From: Streptomyces sp. DH41
Lineage (GTDB): Bacteria > Actinomycetota > Actinomycetes > Streptomycetales > Streptomycetaceae
Assembly (NCBI RefSeq): GCF_029813785.1
Contig: NZ_JARVKY010000032.1
Location: 20,864-84,863, forward strand
Length of the DNA: 64,000 nt
Reading direction: 5' to 3'
The position numbers and the translations under genes are program-made. A model generated the notes under the pieces. The model did not search any database. It was not told where the DNA came from and saw nothing but the letters and a program-made list of their open reading frames with translations. Shown here one piece after another: positions 50,174 to 58,456 of the stretch; position 1 is the stretch's first letter; the number at the start of each line of letters is the position of its first letter.

Positions 50174-50311
50174 GCCCGGTCATCGTGGATGTGTGGCGCG
50201 GGGTGGGCCTCGGGTGGGCGCCTCGGGAGCGGGCTCGGCGGCGATGAGTTTCGCGGTCGCGATCGGTCTGCCTTCCCAGAGAGCCGGCCACTCGTCCCCG
50301 AGGAGCAACCG

Positions 50312-50923
50312 ATGACCGAGGACACTCCCGCCCCCGCCCCCACCCCCGACCTCGGACCGCAGACGCGGATCCTGGCACGCCTGGCCGAGGGCGTCGGTGA
50401 CGCGCGGCTCGCGGACCCGACCCCGTGCCCGGACCTGGCGGTCCGCAACCTGCTCGGTCATCTGACCGGCCTGGCCGTCGCCTTTCGCGACGCCGCCCGC
50501 AAGCACCTGGGCGTCACCACCGACACCAGCCCCGAAGCGGCCGTACCGGACATCGGGCCCGGCTGGCGCGAGGAGCTGCCGAAGACGCTCGGCGAGCTCG
50601 CCGAGGCATGGCGCGCCCCGGAAGCCTGGGCCGGCATGACCCGGGCCGGAGGCATCGACCTGCCCGGCGCGGTCGCCGGCGCCGTGGTGGCCGACGAACT
50701 GGTGATCCACGGCTGGGACCTGGCCCGCGCGACCGGCCAGGAGTACGACCCCGACCCGGCCGCCCTCCAGGCGGCGTACGGCCTTCTCTCCGCCGCGGCG
50801 GAGGAGCCCGACCAGGGCGGCGGCATGTTCGGACCCGTCGTCCGCGTCCCCGCCGACGCCCCGCTGCTGGACCGGGCGGTGGGCCTGAGCGGGCGTGACC
50901 CGGGCTGGACACGGCCCGCGTAG
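50312..50923 (+). CDS. TIGR03086/MDMPI-N family mycothiol-dependent-type protein
   Basis: A 203-residue DinB-like four-helix protein. PTPCPDLAVRNLLGHLTGL matches the metal/mycothiol-binding N-terminal motif (W/C-P-D...L-x-x-H) of the mycothiol-dependent maleylpyruvate isomerase superfamily, and VADELVIHGWDLARATGQ is the second His motif. The C-terminal VGLSGRDPGWTRP tail is typical of TIGR03086 proteins. ATG 50312 has an AGGAG site at 50301-50305. The reaction is unknown; it is not obviously part of the sugar cluster. Confidence 0.88.
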   Translation: MTEDTPAPAPTPDLGPQTRILARLAEGVGDARLADPTPCPDLAVRNLLGHLTGLAVAFRDAARKHLGVTTDTSPEAAVPDIGPGWREELPKTLGELAEAWRAPEAWAGMTRAGGIDLPGAVAGAVVADELVIHGWDLARATGQEYDPDPAALQAAYGLLSAAAEEPDQGGGMFGPVVRVPADAPLLDRAVGLSGRDPGWTRPA

Positions 50924-50960
50924 CGCGACAGCACAACCTCAACTTCCTTTGTCAGAAGCA

Positions 50961-51055
50961 TTGACGTGGCCCCGCGCCCCTCTTACCTTCAACGCGTCGT
51001 ACTCCGTACGTCATATATGAGACGCGATACGCGAGATCAGATATCCGAGATCTGA
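50961..51055 (+). promoter_or_regulatory. promoter and palindromic operators upstream of the gntR-led operon
   Basis: TTGACG (50961-50966), 17 bases, TACCTT (50984-50989) forms a good vegetative promoter, with transcription starting near 50996. Just downstream lie a perfect palindrome TCATATATGA (51011-51020) and an inverted repeat TCAGAT/ATCTGA (51037-51042/51050-51055, seven-base spacer). GntR/FadR-type regulators bind such AT-rich palindromes, so autoregulation by the encoded repressor is likely. Confidence 0.65.
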
Positions 51056-51111
51056 CCAGAGACCGGATGTCCGGGGTCCGCGCATCCGACGCGAGATTTC
51101 GAGAGGCGCGC

Positions 51112-51780
51112 ATGACCTCTGTGCCCACGCCGATCCCCTCCCGCACGCAGTACGTGCTGGAGGAGATCAAACGCCGCATCCTCACCGGCCGGCTGACGCC
51201 AGGCCAGGCCCTGGTCGAGACCGACCTCGCCGCGCAGTTCGGGGTGTCCAAGACACCGGTGCGCGAGGCGCTCAAGACGCTGGCCGGTACCGGACTGGTC
51301 GTGATGAGCCAGTACAAGGGCGTCACGGTGCGCATGGTGGACGCGGACATGGCGCGCGAGGTCTACGACGTGCGGCTGCTCCTGGAGCCCGAGGCGCTCA
51401 GGCGCGCGGTGCGCCGGGCGGCCTCCCTGGACGCCGCCCGGGACGCGCTGACCCGCGCCGACCGGGCCACGGACACGGCCGAACGGTCCCTGGCCAACCG
51501 GGAGTTCCACCGCGCCCTGTACGTGCCGTGCGGCAATCCGCTGCTCGGCCGGATGCTCGACGAGGTCCGCGACCAGGCGGCCCTCGTCTCCGCGGTCGCC
51601 TGGGCCGCCGACCCCTCCTGGGAGCGGGAGGCCGGCGAGCACCAGGAGATCCTGCGCCTCGCCCTCGCCGGTGACGCGGACGGCGCGGCCCGCGCCCTGC
51701 ACGCGCACATCGCGTCGTTCGTCGAGCGGGCCTTCCCGGAAACGGGAGCACAGGCCCAGGAAGAGGACGGTCAGGCATGA
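51112..51780 (+). CDS. GntR-family (FCD domain) transcriptional regulator
   Basis: A 222-residue regulator of the FadR subfamily. The winged helix is QYVLEEIKRRILTGRLTPGQALVETDLAAQFGVSKTPVREALKTLAG, and the C-terminal FCD ligand domain has the metal-ligand pattern EVYDVRLLLEPEALR, NREFHRALY and EHQEILRLALAGD. ATG 51112 follows GAGAGG by five bases, which rules out the upstream start at 51067. The ATGA overlap with the aldolase-family gene makes it the first gene of a sugar-acid catabolic operon, so it most likely senses an intermediate of that pathway. Confidence 0.92.
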   Translation: MTSVPTPIPSRTQYVLEEIKRRILTGRLTPGQALVETDLAAQFGVSKTPVREALKTLAGTGLVVMSQYKGVTVRMVDADMAREVYDVRLLLEPEALRRAVRRAASLDAARDALTRADRATDTAERSLANREFHRALYVPCGNPLLGRMLDEVRDQAALVSAVAWAADPSWEREAGEHQEILRLALAGDADGAARALHAHIASFVERAFPETGAQAQEEDGQA

Positions 51781-52685
51781 CAGCGACGTTCGAGTCCCAG
51801 CGGGCGGCCCTGGCCGACGTGGTGGCGATCCCGGTGACCCCGTTCGCCGAGGACGGCTCCGTCGACCCCGCCACCTACCGGGCCCTGCTGCGTCGTCTCC
51901 TCGACGGTGGCATCACGACCCTCACCCCCAACGGCAACACCGGCGAGTTCTACGCCCTGTCCCCGGCCGAGCGCAGCCTCGTCACCGAGCTGACGATCGA
52001 GGAGGCCGGCGACCGCGCGGCCATCCTGGTGGGCGTCGGCCACGACGTGCCGACCGCGGTCGCCTCCGCCCGGCACGCCCGCGACCTGGGCGCCTCCATG
52101 GTGATGGTGCACCAGCCCGTCCACCCCTACGTCTCCCAGGGCGGCTGGGTCGACTACCACCGCGCCATCGCCGAGGCCGTGCCCGCGCTGGGCGTCGTCC
52201 CCTACATCCGCAACCCCCAGCTCACCGGCGCCCGCCTCGCCGAACTCGCCGACGCCTGCCCCAACGTCATCGGCGTGAAGTACGCCGTCCCGGACGCGGC
52301 CAAGTTCGCCGCCTTCGCCCGCGACGCCGGCCTCGACCGCTTCGTGTGGGTCGCGGGGCTGGCCGAGCCGTACGCGCCCTCGTACTTCTCCGCGGGCGCC
52401 ACCGGCTTCACCTCGGGGCTGGTGAACGTCGCCCCGGCCGTCTCGCTGAACATGATCGAAGCGCTCCGGGCCGGCGACTACACGGCCGCCATGAAGGTCT
52501 GGGAGCAGATCCGCCGCTTCGAGGAACTGCGCGCCGCCAACGGCTCCGCCAACAACGTCACCGTGGTCAAGGAGGCCCTCGCCTCGCTGGGCCTGTGCCG
52601 CAGGGAGGTCCGCCCGCCGAGCAAGCCGCTGCCCGAGAGCGAGCGCGCCGAGGTCGCCGCCATCGCCGCGGGGTGGTCGATATGA
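51777..52685 (+). CDS. dihydrodipicolinate synthase/N-acetylneuraminate lyase-family aldolase
   Basis: A 302-residue class I aldolase. Seen are IPVTPFAEDGSVDPATYR, LTPNGNTGEFYALSPAER, GVVPYIRNPQ with the catalytic Tyr, and VIGVKYAVPDAAKF with the Schiff-base Lys. The N-G-N-T-G-E loop and the tail LGLCRREVRPPSKPL match sugar-acid aldolases/dehydratases rather than lysine-pathway DapA. Encoded with a GntR regulator and an IlvD/Edd-type dehydratase (ATGA overlaps on both sides), it probably acts on a 2-keto-3-deoxy sugar acid such as 2-keto-3-deoxy-L-arabinonate. Confidence 0.88.
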   Translation: MTATFESQRAALADVVAIPVTPFAEDGSVDPATYRALLRRLLDGGITTLTPNGNTGEFYALSPAERSLVTELTIEEAGDRAAILVGVGHDVPTAVASARHARDLGASMVMVHQPVHPYVSQGGWVDYHRAIAEAVPALGVVPYIRNPQLTGARLAELADACPNVIGVKYAVPDAAKFAAFARDAGLDRFVWVAGLAEPYAPSYFSAGATGFTSGLVNVAPAVSLNMIEALRAGDYTAAMKVWEQIRRFEELRAANGSANNVTVVKEALASLGLCRREVRPPSKPLPESERAEVAAIAAGWSI

Positions 52686-54451
52686 CAGGCGCACCGAGCG
52701 ACATGACGGGCACACCGGGCGAGGCCGGCCGCAAGCGCCCCGAGGACCTCCGCAGCCACCAGTGGTACGGCACCGACGGCCTGCGCTCCTTCAGCCACCG
52801 CGCCCGCACCCGCCAGCTCGGCTACCTGCCCGAGGAGCACCTCGGCAAGCCGGTCATCGCGATCCTCAACACCTGGTCCGACATCAACCCCTGCCACGTC
52901 CACCTGCGCGACCGCGCCCAGGCGGTCAAGCGGGGCGTCTGGCAGGCGGGCGGCTTCCCGCTGGAGTTCCCGGTCTCCACGCTCAGCGAGACCTTCCAGA
53001 AGCCGACCCCGATGCTCTACCGCAACCTGCTCGCCATGGAGACCGAGGAGCTGCTGCGCTCCTACCCGGTCGACGGCGCCGTCCTGATGGGCGGCTGCGA
53101 CAAGTCCACGCCCGCCCTGCTCATGGGCGCCGCCAGCGTCGACCTGCCCGCCGTCTTCGTGCCCGCCGGGCCGATGCTGCCCGGACACTGGCGCGGCGAG
53201 ACCCTCGGCTCCGGCACCGACATGTGGAAGTACTGGGACGACAAGCGGGCCGGCCTCGTCGGCGACTGCGAGATGCAGGAGCTGGAGAGCGGTCTGGCGC
53301 GTTCGCCCGGCCACTGCATGACGATGGGTACGGCGTCCACGCTGACCGCCGCCGCCGAGGCCCTCGGCGTCACGGTCCCGGGCGCCTCCAGCATCCCGGC
53401 CGTCGACTCCGGTCACGACCGGATGGCGGCGGCGGCGGGCCTGCGCATCGTCGAACTGGTCCACCAGGACCGGAAGCTGAGCGACATCCTCACCGCGGAC
53501 GCCTTCGAGGACGCCGTCACCACGGTCCTCGGCCTCGGCGGCTCCACCAACGCGGTCATCCACCTGATCGCCATGGCGGGCCGCGCGGGCGTCACCCTCA
53601 CCCTCGACGACTTCGACCGGGTCGCCCGCACGGTCCCGGTGCTGGCCAACGTCCGCCCCGGCGGACAGACGTACCTGATGGAGGACTTCCACTTCGCCGG
53701 CGGCCTGCCCGGCTTCCTCTCCCGCATCCCGGACCTGCTCCACCTGGACCGGCCCACCGTCTCGCACGACACCATGCGGGAGCAGTTGGACGGTGCCCTC
53801 GTCCACAACGACGACGTCATCCGGACCCGTGACAACCCGGTGGCGGCCGAGGGCGGCGTCGCCGTCCTGCGCGGCAACCTCTGCCCCGACGGGGCCGTCA
53901 TCAAGCACATCGCCGCCGAGCCGCACCTGCTCAAGCACACCGGCCCCGCGGTCGTCTTCGACGACTACCGGACGATGCAGCGCACCATCAACGACCCGGC
54001 CCTGAACATCACCGCCGACAGCGTGCTGGTGCTGCGGGGCGCCGGTCCCAAGGGCGGCCCGGGCATGCCCGAGTACGGGATGCTGCCCATCCCCGACCAC
54101 CTGCTCAAGCAGGGCATACGGGACATGGTCCGGATCTCCGACGCCCGGATGAGCGGCACGAGTTACGGCGCGTGCGTGCTGCACGTGGCGCCCGAGTCGT
54201 ACGTCGGCGGGCCGCTGGCCCTGGTCCGCACGGGCGACTCGATCACCCTCGACGTCGAGGCCCGTTCCCTCCAGCTGGGCGTGGACGACGAGGAGCTGGA
54301 GCGCCGCAGGGCGCGGTGGACACCGCCGCCCGCGCGGTACGAGCGCGGCTACGGCGCGCTCTACAACGAACAGATCACCCAGGCCGACACCGGCTGCGAC
54401 TTCGAGTTCCTGGCCCGCCCGGGCAAGGTGCGCGACCCGTACGCCGGCTGA
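52682..54451 (+). CDS. araD: IlvD/Edd-family sugar-acid dehydratase (L-arabinonate dehydratase-like)
   Basis: A 589-residue [2Fe-2S] dehydratase. Cluster cysteines are in TWSDINPCHVH, MGGCDKSTPA (whose Lys is the carbamylated Mg ligand) and SPGHCMTMGTAS; the catalytic Ser lies in SDARMSGTSYGACVLHVAPES. The N-terminal LRSHQWYGTDGLRSFSHRAR is typical of L-arabinonate and D-xylonate dehydratases rather than IlvD. ATG 52682 overlaps the aldolase stop; ATG 52703 is another start. It would convert an aldonate to the 2-keto-3-deoxy acid cleaved or dehydrated by the upstream enzyme. The exact aldonate is inferred. Confidence 0.88.
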   Translation: MTGAPSDMTGTPGEAGRKRPEDLRSHQWYGTDGLRSFSHRARTRQLGYLPEEHLGKPVIAILNTWSDINPCHVHLRDRAQAVKRGVWQAGGFPLEFPVSTLSETFQKPTPMLYRNLLAMETEELLRSYPVDGAVLMGGCDKSTPALLMGAASVDLPAVFVPAGPMLPGHWRGETLGSGTDMWKYWDDKRAGLVGDCEMQELESGLARSPGHCMTMGTASTLTAAAEALGVTVPGASSIPAVDSGHDRMAAAAGLRIVELVHQDRKLSDILTADAFEDAVTTVLGLGGSTNAVIHLIAMAGRAGVTLTLDDFDRVARTVPVLANVRPGGQTYLMEDFHFAGGLPGFLSRIPDLLHLDRPTVSHDTMREQLDGALVHNDDVIRTRDNPVAAEGGVAVLRGNLCPDGAVIKHIAAEPHLLKHTGPAVVFDDYRTMQRTINDPALNITADSVLVLRGAGPKGGPGMPEYGMLPIPDHLLKQGIRDMVRISDARMSGTSYGACVLHVAPESYVGGPLALVRTGDSITLDVEARSLQLGVDDEELERRRARWTPPPARYERGYGALYNEQITQADTGCDFEFLARPGKVRDPYAG

Positions 54452-54487
54452 ACCGCCGGCGGACCCGCGCACACCCCTGCCCGTGGA

Positions 54488-54499
54488 GAAAGCGCTTCC
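54488..54499 (+). promoter_or_regulatory. LacI-type palindrome upstream of the second sugar ABC operon
   Basis: AAGCGCTT (54490-54497) is the central palindrome of LacI/GalR operators and lies within GAGAAAGCGCTTCC, 108 bases before the permease start. A weaker AGCGCT site (60059-60064) precedes the binding-protein gene. No lacI-family gene is in the window. Confidence 0.5.
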
Positions 54500-54604
54500 C
54501 GCAAGATCCACGTACGACCGACGCGCAATCCACGCAAGAGCCGCACAAGGCAGACGCAAGCACACGCAAGACCCATGCACGACGCACCAGAACGGAGAAC
54601 TGTC

Positions 54605-55540
54605 ATGGCCCAAGCCGCAGCCGTGGCGAAACCGCCCACGCCACCCCGGCGGCGCCGTGCCTCCGCGACGCCGCGCAGGCTCCCGTACCTGCTGATCGGA
54701 CCGGCCGCCCTGCTGATGCTGGGCTTCATCGCCTACCCGGTCATCAGCGTCTTCTACTACAGCCTTCAGGAGTACAACCCCACCAAGCCGTGGCGGAACG
54801 GCTACGCGGGCTTCGACAACTTCGTCAAGATCTTCACCGACGACCCGATCTTCTGGGACACCCTCGTCTTCAGCGCCAAGTGGGTCTTCGTCGAGGTCGG
54901 ACTGCAACTGCTCTTCGGTCTGGCACTGGCGCTCATCGTCAACCAGACGTTCGTGGGCCGGGGCATCGGGCGCGCCCTGGTCTTCTCCCCGTGGGCCGTC
55001 TCCGGCGTGCTGACCTCCGCGATCTGGGTGCTGCTCTACAACTCCCAGACGGGCATCACCCGTTACCTCGCCGACATGGGCATCGGCGACTACGGCACCA
55101 GCTGGCTGTCGGACACCTCGACCGTGTTCTCCGCGGTGGTCGTCGCCGACCTGTGGCGCGGTGTCCCCTTCTTCGCCATCCTCATCCTCGCCGACCTCCA
55201 GTCCGTCTCCAAGGACCTGTACGAGGCCGCCGAGGTCGACGGGGCGAGCCGCTTCAAGCAGTTCTGGCACATCACGCTGCCGCACCTGAAGGACGCCATC
55301 ATCCTCTCCACGCTGCTGCGCGCGGTGTGGGAGTTCAACAACGTCGACCTGCTCTACACCCTGACCGGCGGCGGACCGGCGGGAGCCACCACGACGCTGC
55401 CGCTGTACATCGCCAACACCAGCGTCGACGCCCATGACTTCGGTTACGCGTCGGCCCTCACCACGGTCGCGTTCGTGATCCTGCTCTTCTGCTCGATCGT
55501 CTATCTGCGGCTGAGCAAGTTCGGAGGCGAGAACAAGTGA
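54605..55540 (+). CDS. sugar ABC transporter permease (MalF/UgpA-like)
   Basis: A 311-residue permease with six helices (the first is LLIGPAALLMLGFIAYPVISVFYYSL) and the EAA loop YEAAEVDGASRFKQFWHITLPHLK near residue 215. A Pro/Arg-rich cytoplasmic N-terminus of 25 residues precedes helix 1. ATG 54605 has a GGAG site. The stop overlaps the next permease (GTGA). It belongs to the carbohydrate uptake CUT1 family; the substrate is probably an arabinose- or xylose-containing oligosaccharide, by association with GH43. Confidence 0.9.
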   Translation: MAQAAAVAKPPTPPRRRRASATPRRLPYLLIGPAALLMLGFIAYPVISVFYYSLQEYNPTKPWRNGYAGFDNFVKIFTDDPIFWDTLVFSAKWVFVEVGLQLLFGLALALIVNQTFVGRGIGRALVFSPWAVSGVLTSAIWVLLYNSQTGITRYLADMGIGDYGTSWLSDTSTVFSAVVVADLWRGVPFFAILILADLQSVSKDLYEAAEVDGASRFKQFWHITLPHLKDAIILSTLLRAVWEFNNVDLLYTLTGGGPAGATTTLPLYIANTSVDAHDFGYASALTTVAFVILLFCSIVYLRLSKFGGENK

Positions 55541-56436
55541 TCACCAAGGAGGCCACCGCGCCCGCCCCCGTGCCCGCGCGGGCCGACCACGAACCGCCGC
55601 GGCCGGCGAAGAAGCGCCGCCCCGCCTGGGACGAGGTCCCCCGCTGGCAGATCTACCTGCCGCTCGGCGTCTACCTCGTCTTCACCCTGATCCCGTTCTA
55701 CTGGATCCTGCTCTTCGCGCTGCGCCCGGCCGGCTCGACCTCGCTCGTGCCCTGGCCCATGACCTTCGACCACTTCGAGAAGGTGTGGACCGACCGCAGC
55801 TTCGGCACCTACTTCGAGAACAGCGTGTACGTCGGGCTCGCGACCCTGGTGATGACCACACTCGTCGCCCTGGCCGGCGGCTACGCCCTCGCCCGGTTCG
55901 ACTTCAAGATCAAGCGGGTCTTCATGCTCGCTCTGCTCTGCTCCCAGTTCGTGCCCGGCGCACTGCTGCTGGTCCCGCTCTTCGAGATCTTCGCCGAGCT
56001 CCAGCTGATCAACTCCCTCGGCAGCGTCATCATCGCCGAGACGGTCTTCCAGCTGCCGCTGTCGATCATCCTGATCAGCAACTTCATCAAGAACGTGCCG
56101 TACACCCTGGAGGAGGCCGCCTGGGTCGACGGCTGCGGACGGATGCGGGCCTTCCTGGTCGTCGTCCTGCCACTGCTGCGACCCGGCCTGATCGCCGTCG
56201 GTTCCTTCGCCTTCGTGCACTCCTGGAACCACTTCCTGTTCGCCCTGATGTTCCTCAACAACCAGGACATGCAGACCATCCCGGTCGGCCTCAACACCCT
56301 GATGAGCGCGGACAGCGTCGACCTCGGCGCGCTCGCCGCCGGCGGCATCATCGCGGCCGTACCCGTGGTGATCGTCTTCGCCTTCATCCAGAAGTGGCTG
56401 ATCACCGGCTTCAGCGCGGGGGCGGTGAAGGGATGA
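55537..56436 (+). CDS. sugar ABC transporter permease (MalG/UgpE-like)
   Basis: A 299-residue permease, six helices, with the EAA loop LEEAAWVDGCGRMRAFLVVVLPLLRP and C-terminal WLITGFSAGAVKG. A hydrophilic N-terminal tail with Pro/Ala/Lys-rich sequence occupies the first 45 residues. It overlaps the upstream permease (GTGA) and the downstream MocA gene (ATGA). Confidence 0.9.
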   Translation: MITKEATAPAPVPARADHEPPRPAKKRRPAWDEVPRWQIYLPLGVYLVFTLIPFYWILLFALRPAGSTSLVPWPMTFDHFEKVWTDRSFGTYFENSVYVGLATLVMTTLVALAGGYALARFDFKIKRVFMLALLCSQFVPGALLLVPLFEIFAELQLINSLGSVIIAETVFQLPLSIILISNFIKNVPYTLEEAAWVDGCGRMRAFLVVVLPLLRPGLIAVGSFAFVHSWNHFLFALMFLNNQDMQTIPVGLNTLMSADSVDLGALAAGGIIAAVPVVIVFAFIQKWLITGFSAGAVKG

Positions 56437-57590
56437 GCCGGATTCCCGTCGTCCTCGCCGGCGCCCGCGGCCACGGCCGCTGGCACGTCGCCAACATCCG
56501 CCGCCTGGAGCGGGCGGGACTGGTCCGGCTGGCCGGCATCTGCGAGCTGACGCCCCTCACCGAACAGGAGGCCGGCGGGGAGATCCCCGAGCAGTCCGCC
56601 GACTTCGGCGCCCTGCTCGACTCCACCGGCGCCCGCGTCGCCGTGATCTGCACGCCGATCCCCACCCACACCGACCTCGCGCTCACCGCCGCCCGCCGGG
56701 GCGTGCACCTGCTGCTCGAGAAGCCTCCGGCACCGTCGTACGCCGAGTTCCGCCGGATGGCCGACGGGGTCGCCGAGGCCGGCGTCGCCTGCCAGGTCGG
56801 GTTCCAGTCGATGGGCTCGCACGCCGTGCCCGCCATCCGCGAGCTGGTCGCCTCGGGCGCGGTCGGCGAGGTGACGGGCATCGGCGGGGCCGGCGCCTGG
56901 GTGCGCGACGAGGCCTACTTCCGCAGGGCGCCCTGGTCGGGCCGGCGGCGGCTGAACGGCGCCGACGTGATCGACGGCGCGCTGACCAACCCCCTCGCGC
57001 ACGCCGTCGCCACCGCCCTCGCCCTCGGTGACAGCACCCGCGCCGAGGACGTCACCGGCATCGAGACCGAGCTGAGCCACGCCAACGACATCGAGGCCGA
57101 CGACACCTCCTGCGTGCGGATCACCACCGCGCGCGGGCACCGGGTCACCGTCGCCGCGACCCTGTGCGCCGAGCGGGCCGACGAGCCGTACGTCCTGCTG
57201 CACGGCAGCAGCGGCCGCATCACCTTCTGGTACAAGCAGGACCGCGTCCTGCTCCAGCGCGGCGGCCACGGCCCCGAGGAGTACCACCACGGGCGCACCG
57301 ACCTGCTGGAGAACCTGGTCGCGCATCTGACCACCGGCGCCGACCTGCTGGTCCCACCGGACGAGACGGGCGCCTTCATGCGGGTCGTGGAGGCGATCCG
57401 CCGGGCCCCCGACCCCGACCGGCTGCCCGACGCGGCCTGGTGCCATGTCCCCGGCGAGAGGCGGCGCGTGGTCCCCGGCATCGACGGCCTCGTGGCCGCC
57501 GCCGCCGACACCCTCTCCCTCTACTCCGAACTGGGCGCGCCCTGGGCGCCGCGCACCGAGCACCCGCTGAGCGAGGTGAGCACCCGATGA
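56433..57590 (+). CDS. Gfo/Idh/MocA-family oxidoreductase
   Basis: A 385-residue NAD(P)-dependent sugar oxidoreductase-family protein. Rossmann fold VVLAGARGHGRWHVANIRRLE, cofactor-side VAVICTPIPTHTDLALTAARRGVHLLLEKPPA with the family E-K-P, and a C-terminal alpha/beta domain around GGAGAWVRDEAYFRRAPWSG. The ATG overlaps the permease stop, and its own stop overlaps PmoA. It probably oxidises or epimerises the imported sugar. Its PmoA partner is commonly found next to MocA proteins. Confidence 0.88.
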   Translation: MSRIPVVLAGARGHGRWHVANIRRLERAGLVRLAGICELTPLTEQEAGGEIPEQSADFGALLDSTGARVAVICTPIPTHTDLALTAARRGVHLLLEKPPAPSYAEFRRMADGVAEAGVACQVGFQSMGSHAVPAIRELVASGAVGEVTGIGGAGAWVRDEAYFRRAPWSGRRRLNGADVIDGALTNPLAHAVATALALGDSTRAEDVTGIETELSHANDIEADDTSCVRITTARGHRVTVAATLCAERADEPYVLLHGSSGRITFWYKQDRVLLQRGGHGPEEYHHGRTDLLENLVAHLTTGADLLVPPDETGAFMRVVEAIRRAPDPDRLPDAAWCHVPGERRRVVPGIDGLVAAAADTLSLYSELGAPWAPRTEHPLSEVSTR

Positions 57591-58456
57591 CCGGCCACGA
57601 CTCCCTGGTCCTGCGGGTGGCGGGCCGCCCCGTCGGCCGGTACGTGACCCGTCCCGAACTCCCGGCCCGGCTCTCCCCGCGCCCCTGCCTGCACCCCGTC
57701 ACCACCCTGGCCGGCACGGCCGTGACCGAGTTCAGCCCTGCCGACCACCTCCATCACCTCGGCGTCGGTGTCGCCGTTCCCGACGTCGAGGGCCACAACT
57801 TCTGGGGCGGGCGCACCTACGTCCGCGACCAGGGGCCGACCGAGCTCGACAACCACGGCGCCCAGCGGCACGCGGCCTTCCAGCTCCGCGACCCCGACGG
57901 CTTCGTCGAGGAACTGCGCTGGGTCGCCGCCGGCACCGAGCTGCTGCGCGAGCGCCGCACCGTCGCCGCCACCGAACTCACCGCCACCCGGCCCGACGCC
58001 TCGGGCCCCGCCGCCTGGGCGCTGGACTTCACCTTCTCCCTCACCAACATCACCCCGGACCCGCTCACCATCGGCAGCCCCGCCACCAACGGGCGCCCCG
58101 GCGCGGCCTACGGCGGCTTCTTCTGGCGCGCCCGCAAGGAGAGCACGGCCCCCCGGGTCTTCACCGCCGACCGCGAGGGCGAGCGGGAGGTCCACGGCAC
58201 CCGCGCCGACTGGCTCGCCCTGACCGGCGACACCTGGTCGCTGGTGTTCGCCGGGGCCACGGAGCGGACCCGGCGCGACCCGTGGTTCGTGCGCACCGGG
58301 GAGTACCCGGGCGTCGGTTCCTCCCTGGCACACGACGAACGGCTGGCGATCGCCCCCGGCGACACCCTCGTCCGCCGGATCGTCACCGTCGTCGCCGACG
58401 GCCGCATCGACGCCGACGGCGCCGCCACCCTCGTACGAAAGGCGGTGAGCCCGTGA
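57587..58456 (+). CDS. PmoA (DUF6807) family protein
   Basis: A 289-residue beta-sandwich protein. SPADHLHHLGVGVAVPDVEGHNFWGGRTYVRDQGPTELDNHG-type motifs (His-rich HLHHLGV near residue 52 and FWGGRTYV) define the PmoA-like family, formerly known as methane oxygenase PmoA, here unrelated to methane. Such proteins are paired with MocA oxidoreductases in sugar operons and share a galactose-mutarotase-like fold. Both ends overlap neighbouring genes by four bases. The biochemical role is unknown. Confidence 0.85.
   Translation: MTGHDSLVLRVAGRPVGRYVTRPELPARLSPRPCLHPVTTLAGTAVTEFSPADHLHHLGVGVAVPDVEGHNFWGGRTYVRDQGPTELDNHGAQRHAAFQLRDPDGFVEELRWVAAGTELLRERRTVAATELTATRPDASGPAAWALDFTFSLTNITPDPLTIGSPATNGRPGAAYGGFFWRARKESTAPRVFTADREGEREVHGTRADWLALTGDTWSLVFAGATERTRRDPWFVRTGEYPGVGSSLAHDERLAIAPGDTLVRRIVTVVADGRIDADGAATLVRKAVSP

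Larger units (their letters stand above)
49782..50311. other. 530-base gene-poor spacer with heptamer repeats and a transporter remnant
   Basis: No intact gene is supported between the hypothetical protein and the MDMPI-family gene. It holds six tandem heptamers of the form GCC(G/C)TCG (49881-49922) and, on the minus strand, a short stretch resembling the N-terminus of an MFS transporter. The spacer looks like the scar of a deleted gene. Confidence 0.5.

Noticed and set aside
52478..55435. Long minus-strand open frame (985 codons) opposite the dehydratase and permease genes
   Set aside because: Shadow frame caused by GC-rich third positions; Val/Asp/Gly/Arg-rich, no domain, and opposite clear genes.
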